Below, piece after piece: positions 6,409-14,048 of a stretch of DNA of 16,896 bases. Position 1 is the first letter of the stretch. Every line of letters begins with the position of its first letter. The stretch is taken from the NCBI GenBank assembly GCA_023457535.1, contig JAEWLN010000016.1, positions 1 to 16,896 of the forward strand, read 5' to 3'. The notes under the pieces were generated by a model, which had not been told where the DNA came from, searched no databases, and saw only the letters and a list, made by a program, of their open reading frames with translations. The DNA comes from Bacteroidota bacterium. Lineage in GTDB: Bacteria; Bacteroidota; Bacteroidia; Flavobacteriales; Flavobacteriaceae. Made by a program: the position numbers and the translations under genes.

Positions 6409-7341
6409 ATGACACAAACCGGGAGCATTTCTTTCCAGCAAATCAAGGACAAACTGCAGATACCGCGCCCGTGGGACATGGTCATTATTTTTCTGCTCAA
6501 CATCCTGATCGCGATTCCCGTTTTTATCATCATCCACCAAAATCTGATCGATCCCGAGTGGCCGTTCCAGGTGGACCGCATCGTATTGTTTGTCGTCATC
6601 GTGGTGGCCATCCAACTCGTATTGCGGCTTATGCGGCGCGTCATCATCATTTGCATTGCATTGTATCTGGTGGCGCTGTTGTTGGGATCTTTATCGGGCA
6701 ATTACGGTTTTAAAAGCGTTTTTGAGGATTATCGGTTCATGATTTATGCGATGTCCGACAGCCCGAATCCGCAAGACCTGATCCTGTCGCGCCTGCTGCC
6801 GTTCCCGAACAAATCGCGCATCCTGGACGCCGTGGAATACGAAAGTCCCAAAATCCGCAATTTTGCGCTCATGGCCACGACCAAGGAATTCAAGGATGTG
6901 CGCGGCTATCCACAATACCGCATGCTTATTCAGTGTTTTGCAGTGTTTAAGGAAATCAACTCGCGCTGGAATTATGTCAGCGACCCCAAAGGCCGTGAAT
7001 ATATTGCCGATGCGACCGAATCTCTGTTGTATCTCTCCGGGGACTGCGATGACCATTCGATCCTGATGGCCGCGTGCGTCAAGGCCATTGGCGGTACTCC
7101 GAGACTGATCCACACCGGGGGGCACATTTATCCCGAAATACTCATAGGCGACAAAGCAGATCTTGAAACGATAAACTACCTGATCAAAAAAGTATTGTTT
7201 GTCAAAGAATCCAAAGGCAAACAGATCCATTACCACATCGACGAACGCGGCCAGGTTTGGCTCAACCTGGATTATACGGCCACCTACCCGGGCGGCCCGT
7301 TCATGTCTGAGGAAATTCTCGGCGCGCTCACTTTGTATTGA
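6409..7341 (+). CDS. Membrane-anchored transglutaminase-like (papain-fold) protein
   Basis: The product is 310 residues. Three hydrophobic segments (about 24-43, 57-74 and 77-96) are followed by a soluble domain. The charge pattern (basic N-terminus; RLMRR between segments 2 and 3) puts the soluble domain in the periplasm. That domain has a transglutaminase-like Cys-His-Asp triad: C213 in SGDCDDHS, H239 in GGHIYPE and D288 in LNLDYTA. Bacterial members include cysteine peptidases and amide-bond enzymes; the substrate cannot be told here. ATG 6409 is preferred over the in-frame TTG at 6397, which adds only four residues. It lies 15 bases after the binding-protein gene and 54 bases before the barrel gene, so it may act in the envelope with the two genes downstream. 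Confidence 0.82.
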   Translation: MTQTGSISFQQIKDKLQIPRPWDMVIIFLLNILIAIPVFIIIHQNLIDPEWPFQVDRIVLFVVIVVAIQLVLRLMRRVIIICIALYLVALLLGSLSGNYGFKSVFEDYRFMIYAMSDSPNPQDLILSRLLPFPNKSRILDAVEYESPKIRNFALMATTKEFKDVRGYPQYRMLIQCFAVFKEINSRWNYVSDPKGREYIADATESLLYLSGDCDDHSILMAACVKAIGGTPRLIHTGGHIYPEILIGDKADLETINYLIKKVLFVKESKGKQIHYHIDERGQVWLNLDYTATYPGGPFMSEEILGALTLY

Positions 7342-7395
7342 TTATCCGGTTATCGTTTGCGCCCTTTTTGTATATTAGCCACTAAAATACGCACT

Positions 7396-7962
7396 ATGAA
7401 GAAACTACTGATTCTGGCAATGCTGTGTGGCCCGCTCGCGTTTGCACAGGATGCATCGGGCCCGCCGACGAGAAAAAATGAATTGCGCACCGATTTGCTT
7501 TCGCTGATTGCGCTTTCCAAATACAACATTTCGTATGAGCGTTTTACCGATGGCCGGTTTTCTGCCGGACTGACCGCCGGTTATACCAGCAGCAACAAAG
7601 TGGACAAGGATTTCCGCAATGGCAACCGCGACAATGCGCCCAAATTTGAAGCTACGCCGTTTGTGCGCTACCGGCTTTCTGAAAGTTTGGCGCGGTTTTA
7701 CTTTGCAGAGGTATTCGTCTCGGCCAATGGCGGTGATTTTAGGGAGATTGTGCGCAAGACAGCCAATGGGACCGGGTATTACGAAGTAGAAAAAAGTGAC
7801 TATTTTGACGTTGCGATCGGTGCAGGCGCTGGTTATAAGATGTACATCAAGGAACAGCTCGCTATCGAACTCATGGTAGGTTTTGGCGTCAACACCATCG
7901 AAACCGACAAAAGCCCGGACGTATTTTCACGCGTTGGCGTAAGTGTAGGATACCGATTTTAA
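7396..7962 (+). CDS. Outer-membrane beta-barrel protein
   Basis: The 188-residue product starts with a clear signal peptide, MKKLLILAMLCGPLAFA, cleaved before QDASG. The mature part alternates aromatic and hydrophobic residues in strand-like runs (YNISYERF, FSAGLTAGYTS, FEATPFVRYRL, LARFYFAEVFVS, YFDVAIGAGAGYKMYI, LAIELMVGFGV) and ends in VGVSVGYRF with a terminal Phe, as in small outer-membrane barrels. ATG 7396 is chosen because the signal peptide begins there; an in-frame start at 7357 would add 13 residues ahead of it. TATATTAG at 7371-7378 is one base off the -7 consensus, so a local promoter is possible. No specific function can be given. The next gene follows after 9 bases. Confidence 0.8.
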   Translation: MKKLLILAMLCGPLAFAQDASGPPTRKNELRTDLLSLIALSKYNISYERFTDGRFSAGLTAGYTSSNKVDKDFRNGNRDNAPKFEATPFVRYRLSESLARFYFAEVFVSANGGDFREIVRKTANGTGYYEVEKSDYFDVAIGAGAGYKMYIKEQLAIELMVGFGVNTIETDKSPDVFSRVGVSVGYRF

Positions 7963-7971
7963 AAACAGTTT

Positions 7972-8568
7972 ATGAAAACACTCCGATATCTACTGCTTGG
8001 CAGCCTCGCTACATTGCTCATGGCAGCCGACTGTTCTAACAAGGACAGCGAATTTTACAACGACGTTTTTGTCAATTCCCCCGAGTTGGTGACCATCGAC
8101 AATGCCGCCCCTCACCTGGCCGGCGATCCGGTTATGGTGTCAGCCGAACTGCCGCGCGCGCTGTATGAGGCCGGGCAAACCGGCGCACTTGACCTCTACC
8201 GCACCACAGGCGGGGCCACAGCGTTTACGTTTTCCTACCTGATTGAAAAGGAAACAGGCGCCAACCAATGGACGCCTATTGACATTTCCGAAAATCTTGT
8301 GCTGACCGAGGACGGCAACGCATTGGCATACGGCGATTTTTTGCTCGCCCAGGCCGTATATGACGCGGCCAGCGAAACCTATCTGTACCGGGGCGGGATC
8401 CGCATGGCGCAAACAGGAAATTACCGGTTGCGTTTCACCTATAACCAGGAGCCGTCGGGCGCTATTGTGCTGACATCGGACAGCGCGGCCGGCAGTTTGT
8501 TCGTGACGATCTTCTCTAGCTGCGCGCAAACCGACGCATCAGGTTATTACTATTTCACGGTCAATTGA
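7972..8568 (+). CDS. Probable lipoprotein of unknown function
   Basis: The 198-residue product has a basic start and hydrophobic core, MKTLRYLLLGSLATLLMAAD, then C21 and a charged SNKDSE stretch. This looks like a lipoprotein signal, but the residue before the cysteine is Asp where Gly, Ala or Ser is usual, so processing is uncertain. The rest looks like a beta-sandwich: PVMVSAELPRALYEAG, TAFTFSYLIEKE, GNYRLRFTYNQE and a C-terminal DASGYYYFTVN. I recognise no family. It follows the barrel gene by 9 bases and is probably in the same transcript, so an outer-membrane location next to that barrel is plausible. Its TGA abuts the TGA of ung on the other strand with no base between. Confidence 0.72.
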   Translation: MKTLRYLLLGSLATLLMAADCSNKDSEFYNDVFVNSPELVTIDNAAPHLAGDPVMVSAELPRALYEAGQTGALDLYRTTGGATAFTFSYLIEKETGANQWTPIDISENLVLTEDGNALAYGDFLLAQAVYDAASETYLYRGGIRMAQTGNYRLRFTYNQEPSGAIVLTSDSAAGSLFVTIFSSCAQTDASGYYYFTVN

Positions 8569-9237
8569 TCACCACATTACCGGCGTCTTGCCGACGCTTT
8601 CCAGATAAGCATTGGCTTTGCTGAAATGACGGTTGCCAAACCAATGGCCCTTGTTGGCGCTCAGTGGCGACGGATGCCCCGATTCGAGCACCAGGTGTTT
8701 GCTGCGGTCGATGCACGCGCCCTTTTTTTTGGCAAATCCGCCCCAGAGCATAAAGACAATGTGTTGTTTTTCGTCAGCGATTTTCCGGATGACCGCATCG
8801 GTAAATTTTTCCCAGCCTTTCCCATGATGACTTCCGGCCTGGCCTTGTCTGACGGTCAGGGTAGCATTGAGCAATAACACGCCTTGCTTCGCCCAGCGTT
8901 CGAGATTGCCCGATGCCGGAATGGATTGGCCCAGATCGCTTTGGATTTCCTTAAAAATATTGGTTAGCGAAGGCGGAAACGCAATGCCGTCGCGAACGGA
9001 AAAACACAATCCGTTGGCCTGTTGCGGGCCGTGATACGGATCTTGCCCGATGATGACCACTTTCACCGCATCGAACGCACAGTAATTGAACGCAGCAAAA
9101 ATTTCCGATTCAGGCGGGTAACTCCTCTGGCCCGAACGGGTCTCGTACTGCGAATGCACAAAATCCATGAGTTGGCTGAAATAAGGCTGGCGGAATTCCG
9201 AATCCAGTACCGGTTGCCAGGATGCGCTTAGGTTCAT
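8569..9237 (-). CDS. ung: Uracil-DNA glycosylase, family 1
   Basis: The product is 222 residues, the usual size for Ung. It removes uracil from DNA in base excision repair. Family 1 motifs are complete: the water-activating loop GQDPYHGPQQANGLCFSV (64-81, Asp66, His69), the uracil-binding Asn124 in LLLNATLTV, and the DNA-intercalation loop HPSPLSA (188-194, His188). ATG 9237 is preferred to an in-frame ATG at 9288: the TANNTTTG box at 9251-9258 lies between the two, and the added 17 residues do not resemble an Ung N-terminus. It diverges from mutS2, another DNA-maintenance gene, and converges without spacing on the lipoprotein gene. Confidence 0.96.
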   Translation of the reverse strand: MNLSASWQPVLDSEFRQPYFSQLMDFVHSQYETRSGQRSYPPESEIFAAFNYCAFDAVKVVIIGQDPYHGPQQANGLCFSVRDGIAFPPSLTNIFKEIQSDLGQSIPASGNLERWAKQGVLLLNATLTVRQGQAGSHHGKGWEKFTDAVIRKIADEKQHIVFMLWGGFAKKKGACIDRSKHLVLESGHPSPLSANKGHWFGNRHFSKANAYLESVGKTPVMW

Positions 9238-9250
9238 GTTTTGGTTTTGC

Positions 9251-9258
9251 CAAATATA
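9251..9258 (-). promoter_or_regulatory. Promoter -7 box of ung (TATATTTG)
   Basis: The minus strand reads TATATTTG, a full match to TANNTTTG, ending 13 bases before the ung ATG at 9237. It implies a very short leader and excludes the upstream in-frame ATG at 9288. No clear -33 TTG is present. Confidence 0.55.
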
Positions 9259-9302
9259 GCGATTTGCAACTTCGAACCGCATGGGCATTAGTGTTTTTTA
9301 GC

Positions 9303-9310
9303 TAAATTTG
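9303..9310 (+). promoter_or_regulatory. Promoter -7 box of mutS2 (TAAATTTG)
   Basis: TAAATTTG matches TANNTTTG and ends 23 bases before the mutS2 ATG at 9334. With the ung box at 9251-9258 it forms a divergent promoter pair whose -7 boxes are 44 bases apart. No clear -33 TTG is present. Confidence 0.55.
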
Positions 9311-9333
9311 CTTTTAAAATTGCGCTTCAGATA

Positions 9334-11511
9334 ATGATTTCAATCACCGATAAAACGTTACAGGATTTACAGTTCCCCACCATACTCGAAACCGTAGCGC
9401 TTGGATGCACCACTGAACTGGGCGCGGAAAAAGCACTCCGGATCAGGCCGTTTGGCGATGCCGGCCGGCTCATGGACGCGCTGCACCAAACATCCGAATA
9501 TGTTTCATCGTACCAGAACAACAATGCCATTCCCAACCACGGATTTGAATCGGTGACACAGGAAGTGCGTTTCTTGGGAATCGAGGGCAGTTTTCTCGAT
9601 GCGCCCGCGTTTCGAAAGATCGCAACGCTTTCCGCAACGGTCAATACATTGCTGCTGTTTTTCAAAAAATTCGACGACTACTACCCTTCCTTGCAAAAAA
9701 GGGCTGCCGAAGTGGAATTGACCAAAGAAATCGTCCGGAAGATCGACGCCATCGTGGATCCTTACGGAGAGGTCAAAGACGATGCCTCGGTGCAGCTGTC
9801 AGCGATACGCCACCAGATGAATGCAGTGCGCGTCAAGGTCAACCAGAGTTTTGGCGTGGCGCTCTCGCAATACCATTCGCTGGGCTATCTCGACGACATC
9901 CGGGAAAGTTTTGTACAAAACCGGCGCGTTCTGGCCGTATTGGCAATGTACCGTCGCAAGGTCAAGGGAACCATACTGGGCAGCTCTAAAACGGGCAGCA
10001 TTGCCTATATTGAACCGGAAGCCACGCTTAAATATTCACGTGAGCTCGCCAATCTGGAGTACGAGGAACAGGAAGAGATCACGCGGATTTTAAAGCAGCT
10101 CTCCAATGACATCCGCGTGTTTTTGCCGCTCATCGTGCAGTACCAGGATTTTTTGAGCGACCTCGATGTGGTTAGCGCCAAGGCCCGCTACGCCAACCGC
10201 ATCAACGGGATCCTGCCGCAAATCACAAACAACCGCCGGTTGTATTTTCGCGAGGCGTTCCACCCTATTTTGTATCTGGCCAACAAGCAAAAGCAGCAAG
10301 TGACGCATCCGCAAACATTCGAATTGCATCAGGAAAACCGCATCATTGTTATTTCCGGGCCCAATGCGGGCGGAAAAACCATATCGCTTAAAACCGTCGG
10401 GCTATTGCAGCTGATGTTGCAATCGGGGTTGCTGATTCCGGTGCACGAACGCAGTGAAACGTTTTTGTTCGATCGGATCCTGACCGATATCGGAGACAAC
10501 CAATCGATTGAAAATCACCTCAGCACGTACAGTTCCCGCCTCAAAAACATGAACTATTTCTTAAAGAAATGCAACCAGCGAACGATGTTCCTGATCGATG
10601 AATTCGGAACGGGGTCGGACCCTGAACTGGGCGGGGCGCTCGCAGAAATTTTTCTTGAAGAATTCTACCACCGCCAGGCATTTGGCATCATCACGACGCA
10701 CTACGCCAACCTCAAGATATTGGCCAATGAATTGCCGCATGCGACCAATGCGAACATGATGTTCAACGAGCAAACGCTGGAACCCATGTACAAACTTGCC
10801 CTGGGCCAGGCCGGAAGTTCCTTTACGTTTGAGGTCGCACAAAAGAACGGGATTCCGTTCGGGCTTATCAATCGGGCGAAAAAGAAGATCGAAGTGGGAA
10901 AAGTACGCTTCGACAAAACCATCGCCACATTGCAAAAAGAGCGTTCTAAGCTCGAAAAAACATCGCAAACGCTCAAAGAAGAGGAAAGCAAGGCGCGCGA
11001 GGAAAGCAAAAAACTCGAGGATACCAACGTCAAGATCAAGCAAAAACTTGAAAGTTATCAGGAATTATACGACAGTAACCAGCGCGTGATCTATCTGGGC
11101 CAAAAGATCGATGACATGGCGGGCAAGTATTTCAACAGTAAAAATAAAAAGGAGCTCATTGGCGATTTTTTGAAATTGGTCGAAATAGAAAACTCCAAAC
11201 GCAAAAAAGCCGCGACGCCAAAAGAGGCAAAAGTGGAAAAGGCCAAGCTCGAAAAAAAGAGAGAAGTCCTTAAAGAAGTGGCCGTTCAGGTAGAAGAAAT
11301 CAGAAAAGAAAAAAAAGAGAAAAAGCTAAAGGCCATTGCAGTCGAAAAGCCCAAACCCGTTCTTAAAGTGGGCGACCGCGTCAGGATGACGGACGGGAAA
11401 TCGGTCGGGAGCATCGACAGCATTGAAAAGAACAAAGCCGTGGTCAATTACGGATTGTTTACGTCTAAAGTAAGCCTCGAGGCACTCGAGTTGGTGGAAG
11501 CAAAAAAATAG
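9334..11511 (+). CDS. mutS2: MutS2-family DNA-binding ATPase lacking the Smr nuclease domain
   Basis: The product is 725 residues. The order is an N-terminal core/clamp region (about 1-320), the MutS ATPase with Walker A GPNAGGKT (342-349), Walker B LIDEFGTGSDP (420-430) and TTHYANLK (454-461), a long coiled coil (about 515-580, then a Lys/Glu-rich part to about 668), and a small KOW-like beta domain (about 677-720, VGDRVRMTDGKSVGSIDSI). It has no N-terminal MutS mismatch-recognition domain, which places it in MutS2. Full-length MutS2 continues into a C-terminal Smr nuclease domain; here the stop comes where that would start, and no LDLHG- or HGxG-like motif is present. Known MutS2 roles are suppression of recombination and rescue of stalled or collided ribosomes; without Smr the protein would lack the usual nuclease. 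The DCC gene follows after 2 bases. Confidence 0.92.
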   Translation: MISITDKTLQDLQFPTILETVALGCTTELGAEKALRIRPFGDAGRLMDALHQTSEYVSSYQNNNAIPNHGFESVTQEVRFLGIEGSFLDAPAFRKIATLSATVNTLLLFFKKFDDYYPSLQKRAAEVELTKEIVRKIDAIVDPYGEVKDDASVQLSAIRHQMNAVRVKVNQSFGVALSQYHSLGYLDDIRESFVQNRRVLAVLAMYRRKVKGTILGSSKTGSIAYIEPEATLKYSRELANLEYEEQEEITRILKQLSNDIRVFLPLIVQYQDFLSDLDVVSAKARYANRINGILPQITNNRRLYFREAFHPILYLANKQKQQVTHPQTFELHQENRIIVISGPNAGGKTISLKTVGLLQLMLQSGLLIPVHERSETFLFDRILTDIGDNQSIENHLSTYSSRLKNMNYFLKKCNQRTMFLIDEFGTGSDPELGGALAEIFLEEFYHRQAFGIITTHYANLKILANELPHATNANMMFNEQTLEPMYKLALGQAGSSFTFEVAQKNGIPFGLINRAKKKIEVGKVRFDKTIATLQKERSKLEKTSQTLKEEESKAREESKKLEDTNVKIKQKLESYQELYDSNQRVIYLGQKIDDMAGKYFNSKNKKELIGDFLKLVEIENSKRKKAATPKEAKVEKAKLEKKREVLKEVAVQVEEIRKEKKEKKLKAIAVEKPKPVLKVGDRVRMTDGKSVGSIDSIEKNKAVVNYGLFTSKVSLEALELVEAKK

Positions 11512-11513
11512 CC

Positions 11514-11924
11514 ATGGAATTACCGCAGGGAAAGAAGATCATTTTGTTTGACGGCGTGTGCAATTTGTGCGACCGGATGGTGCAATATATCATTTCGCGC
11601 GATAAAAAAGATGTTTTCAGGTTTGTCGCGCTACAGTCTGAGCTTGGGCAACAAATCACCAAACACATCGGCATCGACACCCAACAGGTGGACAGCATCA
11701 TTTTGTATGAGCCCGGCGTGGCCTATTTTTATAAATCGGGCGCTGCCCTTGAAATCGCGCGCGAATTTGGGGGCATTTTCCACCTCGGGACGATCTTTAA
11801 GATCATTCCTGCGCCGCTGCGCAATGCCGTTTATGATTACGTCGCAAAAAACCGCTACAATTGGTACGGTAAAAAAACCGCGTGCCTGGTCCCGACGCCT
11901 GCGATTGCATCCAAATTCCTGTAA
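11514..11924 (+). CDS. DCC-family (DUF393) thiol-disulfide oxidoreductase-like protein
   Basis: The product is 136 residues. The family motif is intact in LFDGVCNLCD, with D13, C16 and C19 forming D-x-x-C-x-x-C. Further conserved parts are FRFVALQSELGQ (35-46) and the C-terminal NRYNWYGKK. The family has a thioredoxin-like fold and is presumed to act in thiol redox reactions, but no substrate is established. There is no signal peptide, so it is cytoplasmic. The ATG lies 2 bases after the mutS2 stop, so the two are almost certainly co-transcribed and perhaps translationally coupled. A bidirectional terminator follows. Confidence 0.9.
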   Translation: MELPQGKKIILFDGVCNLCDRMVQYIISRDKKDVFRFVALQSELGQQITKHIGIDTQQVDSIILYEPGVAYFYKSGAALEIAREFGGIFHLGTIFKIIPAPLRNAVYDYVAKNRYNWYGKKTACLVPTPAIASKFL

Positions 11925-11954
11925 ATAAAAAACTCCCCAAATTGGGGAGCTTTT
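11925..11954. terminator. Bidirectional intrinsic terminator
   Basis: CTCCCC (11933-11938) pairs with GGGGAG (11944-11949) around AAATT. The + strand has TTTT after it (11951-11954) and the minus strand has a run of seven T (complement of the A-rich 11926-11932). It serves the convergent ends of the DCC gene (+) and the T9SS cargo gene (-). Confidence 0.8.
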
Positions 11955-11973
11955 CGTATGCCTCAGGCAGGTT

Positions 11974-12708
11974 TTACTGCTTGATGACCTTTTTGGTCAC
12001 TTCACCTTCCGCTGACTGGATGTTCATCATGTAAACACCTGCAGCCAGATCTTCGATGTTAACCTGTGCGCTTGAAACGCTGTCGAAAGTGATAGTCTTC
12101 ACTGTTCTGCCGTTCAAATCCACAAGCGATACACCGTTGATCTTGGTGTTGGCATTGGCTACGTTGATTACGTTGTTTGCAGGATTCGGGAATACTGAAA
12201 ACGCAGCTGCAGCAGCATTTCCTTTAACACCCAGAGCCGTAACGCCATTAAGCGTGAATGATCCTGTCCAGGTTCCTGAACCGGTGTCCGATCCGTACCC
12301 GTTACCAAAATAAACTTTTAAAGCCGGGTTGAAATCAAAGTTGATCGGTGTAGCCAATTCAATGGTTTCATTACATACCGTCCCTGCAGCAGCTGCATTT
12401 CCTGTAGTGAATTCGATGTGCTCATCAAAACCAAAATCGGAGTAACCGCCAGCCTGCAAAACCAGTTCGTCTGTCGCTGTAAGGCCTGTTGTAACCAGGA
12501 TAGCAAAATCATTGGCGTAAGTGAAGTCGGCCGATGCGGTCAGCGTTACGTTGACGTCGATACTGGTAAGGGTACCGGTCAATTCGCCCGCGGTAAAAGC
12601 GGTAGCGAAAAATCCACCTGCAAATGTTTGGTTGTTGACAGGAACAGTTACCTGAGCTTGCGCTACTACACCTAAAAACAAACCGGAAAAGAGTAATAAT
12701 TTTTTCAT
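11974..12708 (-). CDS. Secreted T9SS type A cargo protein, small
   Basis: The 244-residue product begins with the signal peptide MKKLLLFSGLFLGVVAQA, cleaved before QVTVP. Residues about 20-160 are a Gly/Thr-rich beta domain (DVNVTLTASADFTYANDFAILV, GTWTGSFTLNGV) with one cysteine, of no family I recognise. The last 80 or so residues are a T9SS type A sorting domain: FSVFPNPANNVINV, GVSLVDLNGRTVKT, NIEDLAAGVYMMNIQS and VTKKVIKQ. It should cross the inner membrane by Sec and the outer membrane by the type IX system, and be released or anchored at the surface. Its sorting domain closely resembles that of the next gene (12897-13979). The upstream region has only an imperfect -7 match (TAATTTTA), so the promoter is unclear. 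Confidence 0.88.
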   Translation of the reverse strand: MKKLLLFSGLFLGVVAQAQVTVPVNNQTFAGGFFATAFTAGELTGTLTSIDVNVTLTASADFTYANDFAILVTTGLTATDELVLQAGGYSDFGFDEHIEFTTGNAAAAGTVCNETIELATPINFDFNPALKVYFGNGYGSDTGSGTWTGSFTLNGVTALGVKGNAAAAAFSVFPNPANNVINVANANTKINGVSLVDLNGRTVKTITFDSVSSAQVNIEDLAAGVYMMNIQSAEGEVTKKVIKQ

Positions 12709-12834
12709 AATAAAATTTGATATTAAGTCGTAAAATTATTGAAAAAAAAAGGTTCCGGGTTACTTTGAATTGCGAAATTTTAGCCAAAAAAAACACTCAA
12801 AACGCGACTGCTTCACAGTCAACAAATTGGCAAC

Positions 12835-12867
12835 AAAAAAAAAAAAACTCCCCTATGCGGAGAGTTT
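12835..12867 (-). terminator. Intrinsic terminator of the larger T9SS cargo gene
   Basis: On the minus strand, the complement of 12859-12867 pairs with the complement of 12845-12853 (nine positions, one mismatch) around a 5-base loop, followed by a long T run (13 A on the + strand at 12835-12847). It lies 30 bases after the stop of the gene at 12897-13979. It separates that gene from the smaller T9SS gene, so each is transcribed on its own. Confidence 0.8.
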
Positions 12868-12896
12868 AAGATTAACGCGATTATAATGACAATGCG

Positions 12897-13979
12897 CTAT
12901 TGCTTCACGATTTTCCGGGTCGTAGAACCTTCGGCCGATTCGATGTTTACGATATAAACGCCCGATGCGAGATCTGAAATGTCGACCTGCGCAGCAGCAA
13001 CGTTGCCAAACGAAGCATCGCGTACTGTGCGTCCGTTGATATCGACCAGGGAAACCGATTTGATCTTTCCGGAACCATTGGCAATATGGACCACGTCCCG
13101 GGCCGGGTTCGGATACACCGCAAATGTGTCATTATGGGCGATTTGCACTACGTCGAGCAAACTATCCGATGCAGCGGCGCGGATCATAAAATTGTCGAAC
13201 ATGACCACCGAAGCATCCGTATTGGTTGCCGGAGGCGTGGTCGTAGTTCCGCTCAGCGACATAAAATTGGTTTGCACCGGATCCATTCCCGTTCCGGCGC
13301 CCAGAACCTGTCCGGCAAACAATTGCGTCGCCCCGTTTTTGCCGCGCCAGTAAACCTGGCCTGTCGTTTTATTGAAGCTCGCCCCCAGCCTTACCCAGGT
13401 ATTGGCAGGCAGCACAACATTATTTTGCCCGCCGCCAAGATAGAAATAATAACTGGCCAACGTACCCGGAGCCGGCGCATTATAATAAGCGATCCCGCGC
13501 AGGACAAGGGTTTTGGTATCAAATGAAAAACCGGAAAGCACAATGGTTCCGCCCGCATCGCCGTTGATGCGCATGTCGATCGTGTTCAAGCTCGTGCCGC
13601 CGCCCGGTCCGGTGAACAGTTCAAATTCAACTTCTACGATTTCTTTGCCGGAATCGCGGGTCTCCCAGCCGTCGGTAAAAGATTCGAACCAAAATACGCG
13701 GCCGCCTTTGTTTCCATTGGTCCCTACGACCTGTAATACATTAAAGTGCGCGCCATCGTTTTCGATGATCTCAAAGTTGTCCGCCCCGGCGTTGTTGGCC
13801 GTTGTAGGCGCCGTGCCGTTTGTGGCAATCGTAAAGATGCCATTGGCGGCCGTCTGGCCCGTCATGTCCGAGTTAAGTTCTCCGGGAAAGTAGGCGTCGA
13901 AATTCTCAGACGCAATCACCTGTGCGCGCGACACAAGTCCAAAGCTGCCCATGGCAAGGCATAGTAAAATTTTTTTCAT
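12897..13979 (-). CDS. Secreted T9SS type A cargo protein, larger
   Basis: The product is 360 residues from ATG 13979. The signal peptide is MKKILLCLAMGSFGLVSRA, cleaved before QVIAS. Residues about 20-270 form a beta-sandwich-like domain: ENFDAYFPGELNSDMTGQTA, VFWFESFTDGW, EIVEVEFELFTG, ASYYFYLGGG, NTWVRLGASFNKTTGQVYWRG. This resembles LamG/concanavalin-type folds common in flavobacterial surface proteins, though I cannot assign a family. The last 80 or so residues are a T9SS type A domain: FAVYPNPARDVVHI, SVSLVDINGRTVRD, DISDLASGVYIVNIESAEG and TRKIVKQ. An in-frame ATG at 14006 is rejected because the -7 box at 14004-14011 overlaps it. No enzymatic motif is evident; carbohydrate binding or adhesion is a guess. 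Confidence 0.87.
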   Translation of the reverse strand: MKKILLCLAMGSFGLVSRAQVIASENFDAYFPGELNSDMTGQTAANGIFTIATNGTAPTTANNAGADNFEIIENDGAHFNVLQVVGTNGNKGGRVFWFESFTDGWETRDSGKEIVEVEFELFTGPGGGTSLNTIDMRINGDAGGTIVLSGFSFDTKTLVLRGIAYYNAPAPGTLASYYFYLGGGQNNVVLPANTWVRLGASFNKTTGQVYWRGKNGATQLFAGQVLGAGTGMDPVQTNFMSLSGTTTTPPATNTDASVVMFDNFMIRAAASDSLLDVVQIAHNDTFAVYPNPARDVVHIANGSGKIKSVSLVDINGRTVRDASFGNVAAAQVDISDLASGVYIVNIESAEGSTTRKIVKQ

Positions 13980-14003
13980 ATGGTTATTTTTCGTCGGTTT
14001 AGA

Positions 14004-14011
14004 CAAATATA
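14004..14011 (-). promoter_or_regulatory. Promoter -7 box (TATATTTG)
   Basis: The minus strand reads TATATTTG, a full match to TANNTTTG, ending 24 bases before the ATG at 13979. It lies only 37 bases downstream of the symporter stop at 14049, so the T9SS gene probably has its own promoter. No clear -33 TTG is present. Confidence 0.5.
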
Positions 14012-14048
14012 TAAAAGTAAACGGTGAAAAAAGCCGGCGATAAGTTAT

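Noticed and set aside
5542..7341. ABC importer operon
   Set aside because: The binding protein has no signal peptide, the next gene is a transglutaminase-like membrane protein with only three hydrophobic segments, and no ATPase is present.
14012..14048. Intrinsic terminator of the symporter gene (GCCGGC followed by T on the - strand)
   Set aside because: GCCGGC is only a self-complementary 6-mer with no room for a loop, so it cannot form a terminator hairpin by itself.
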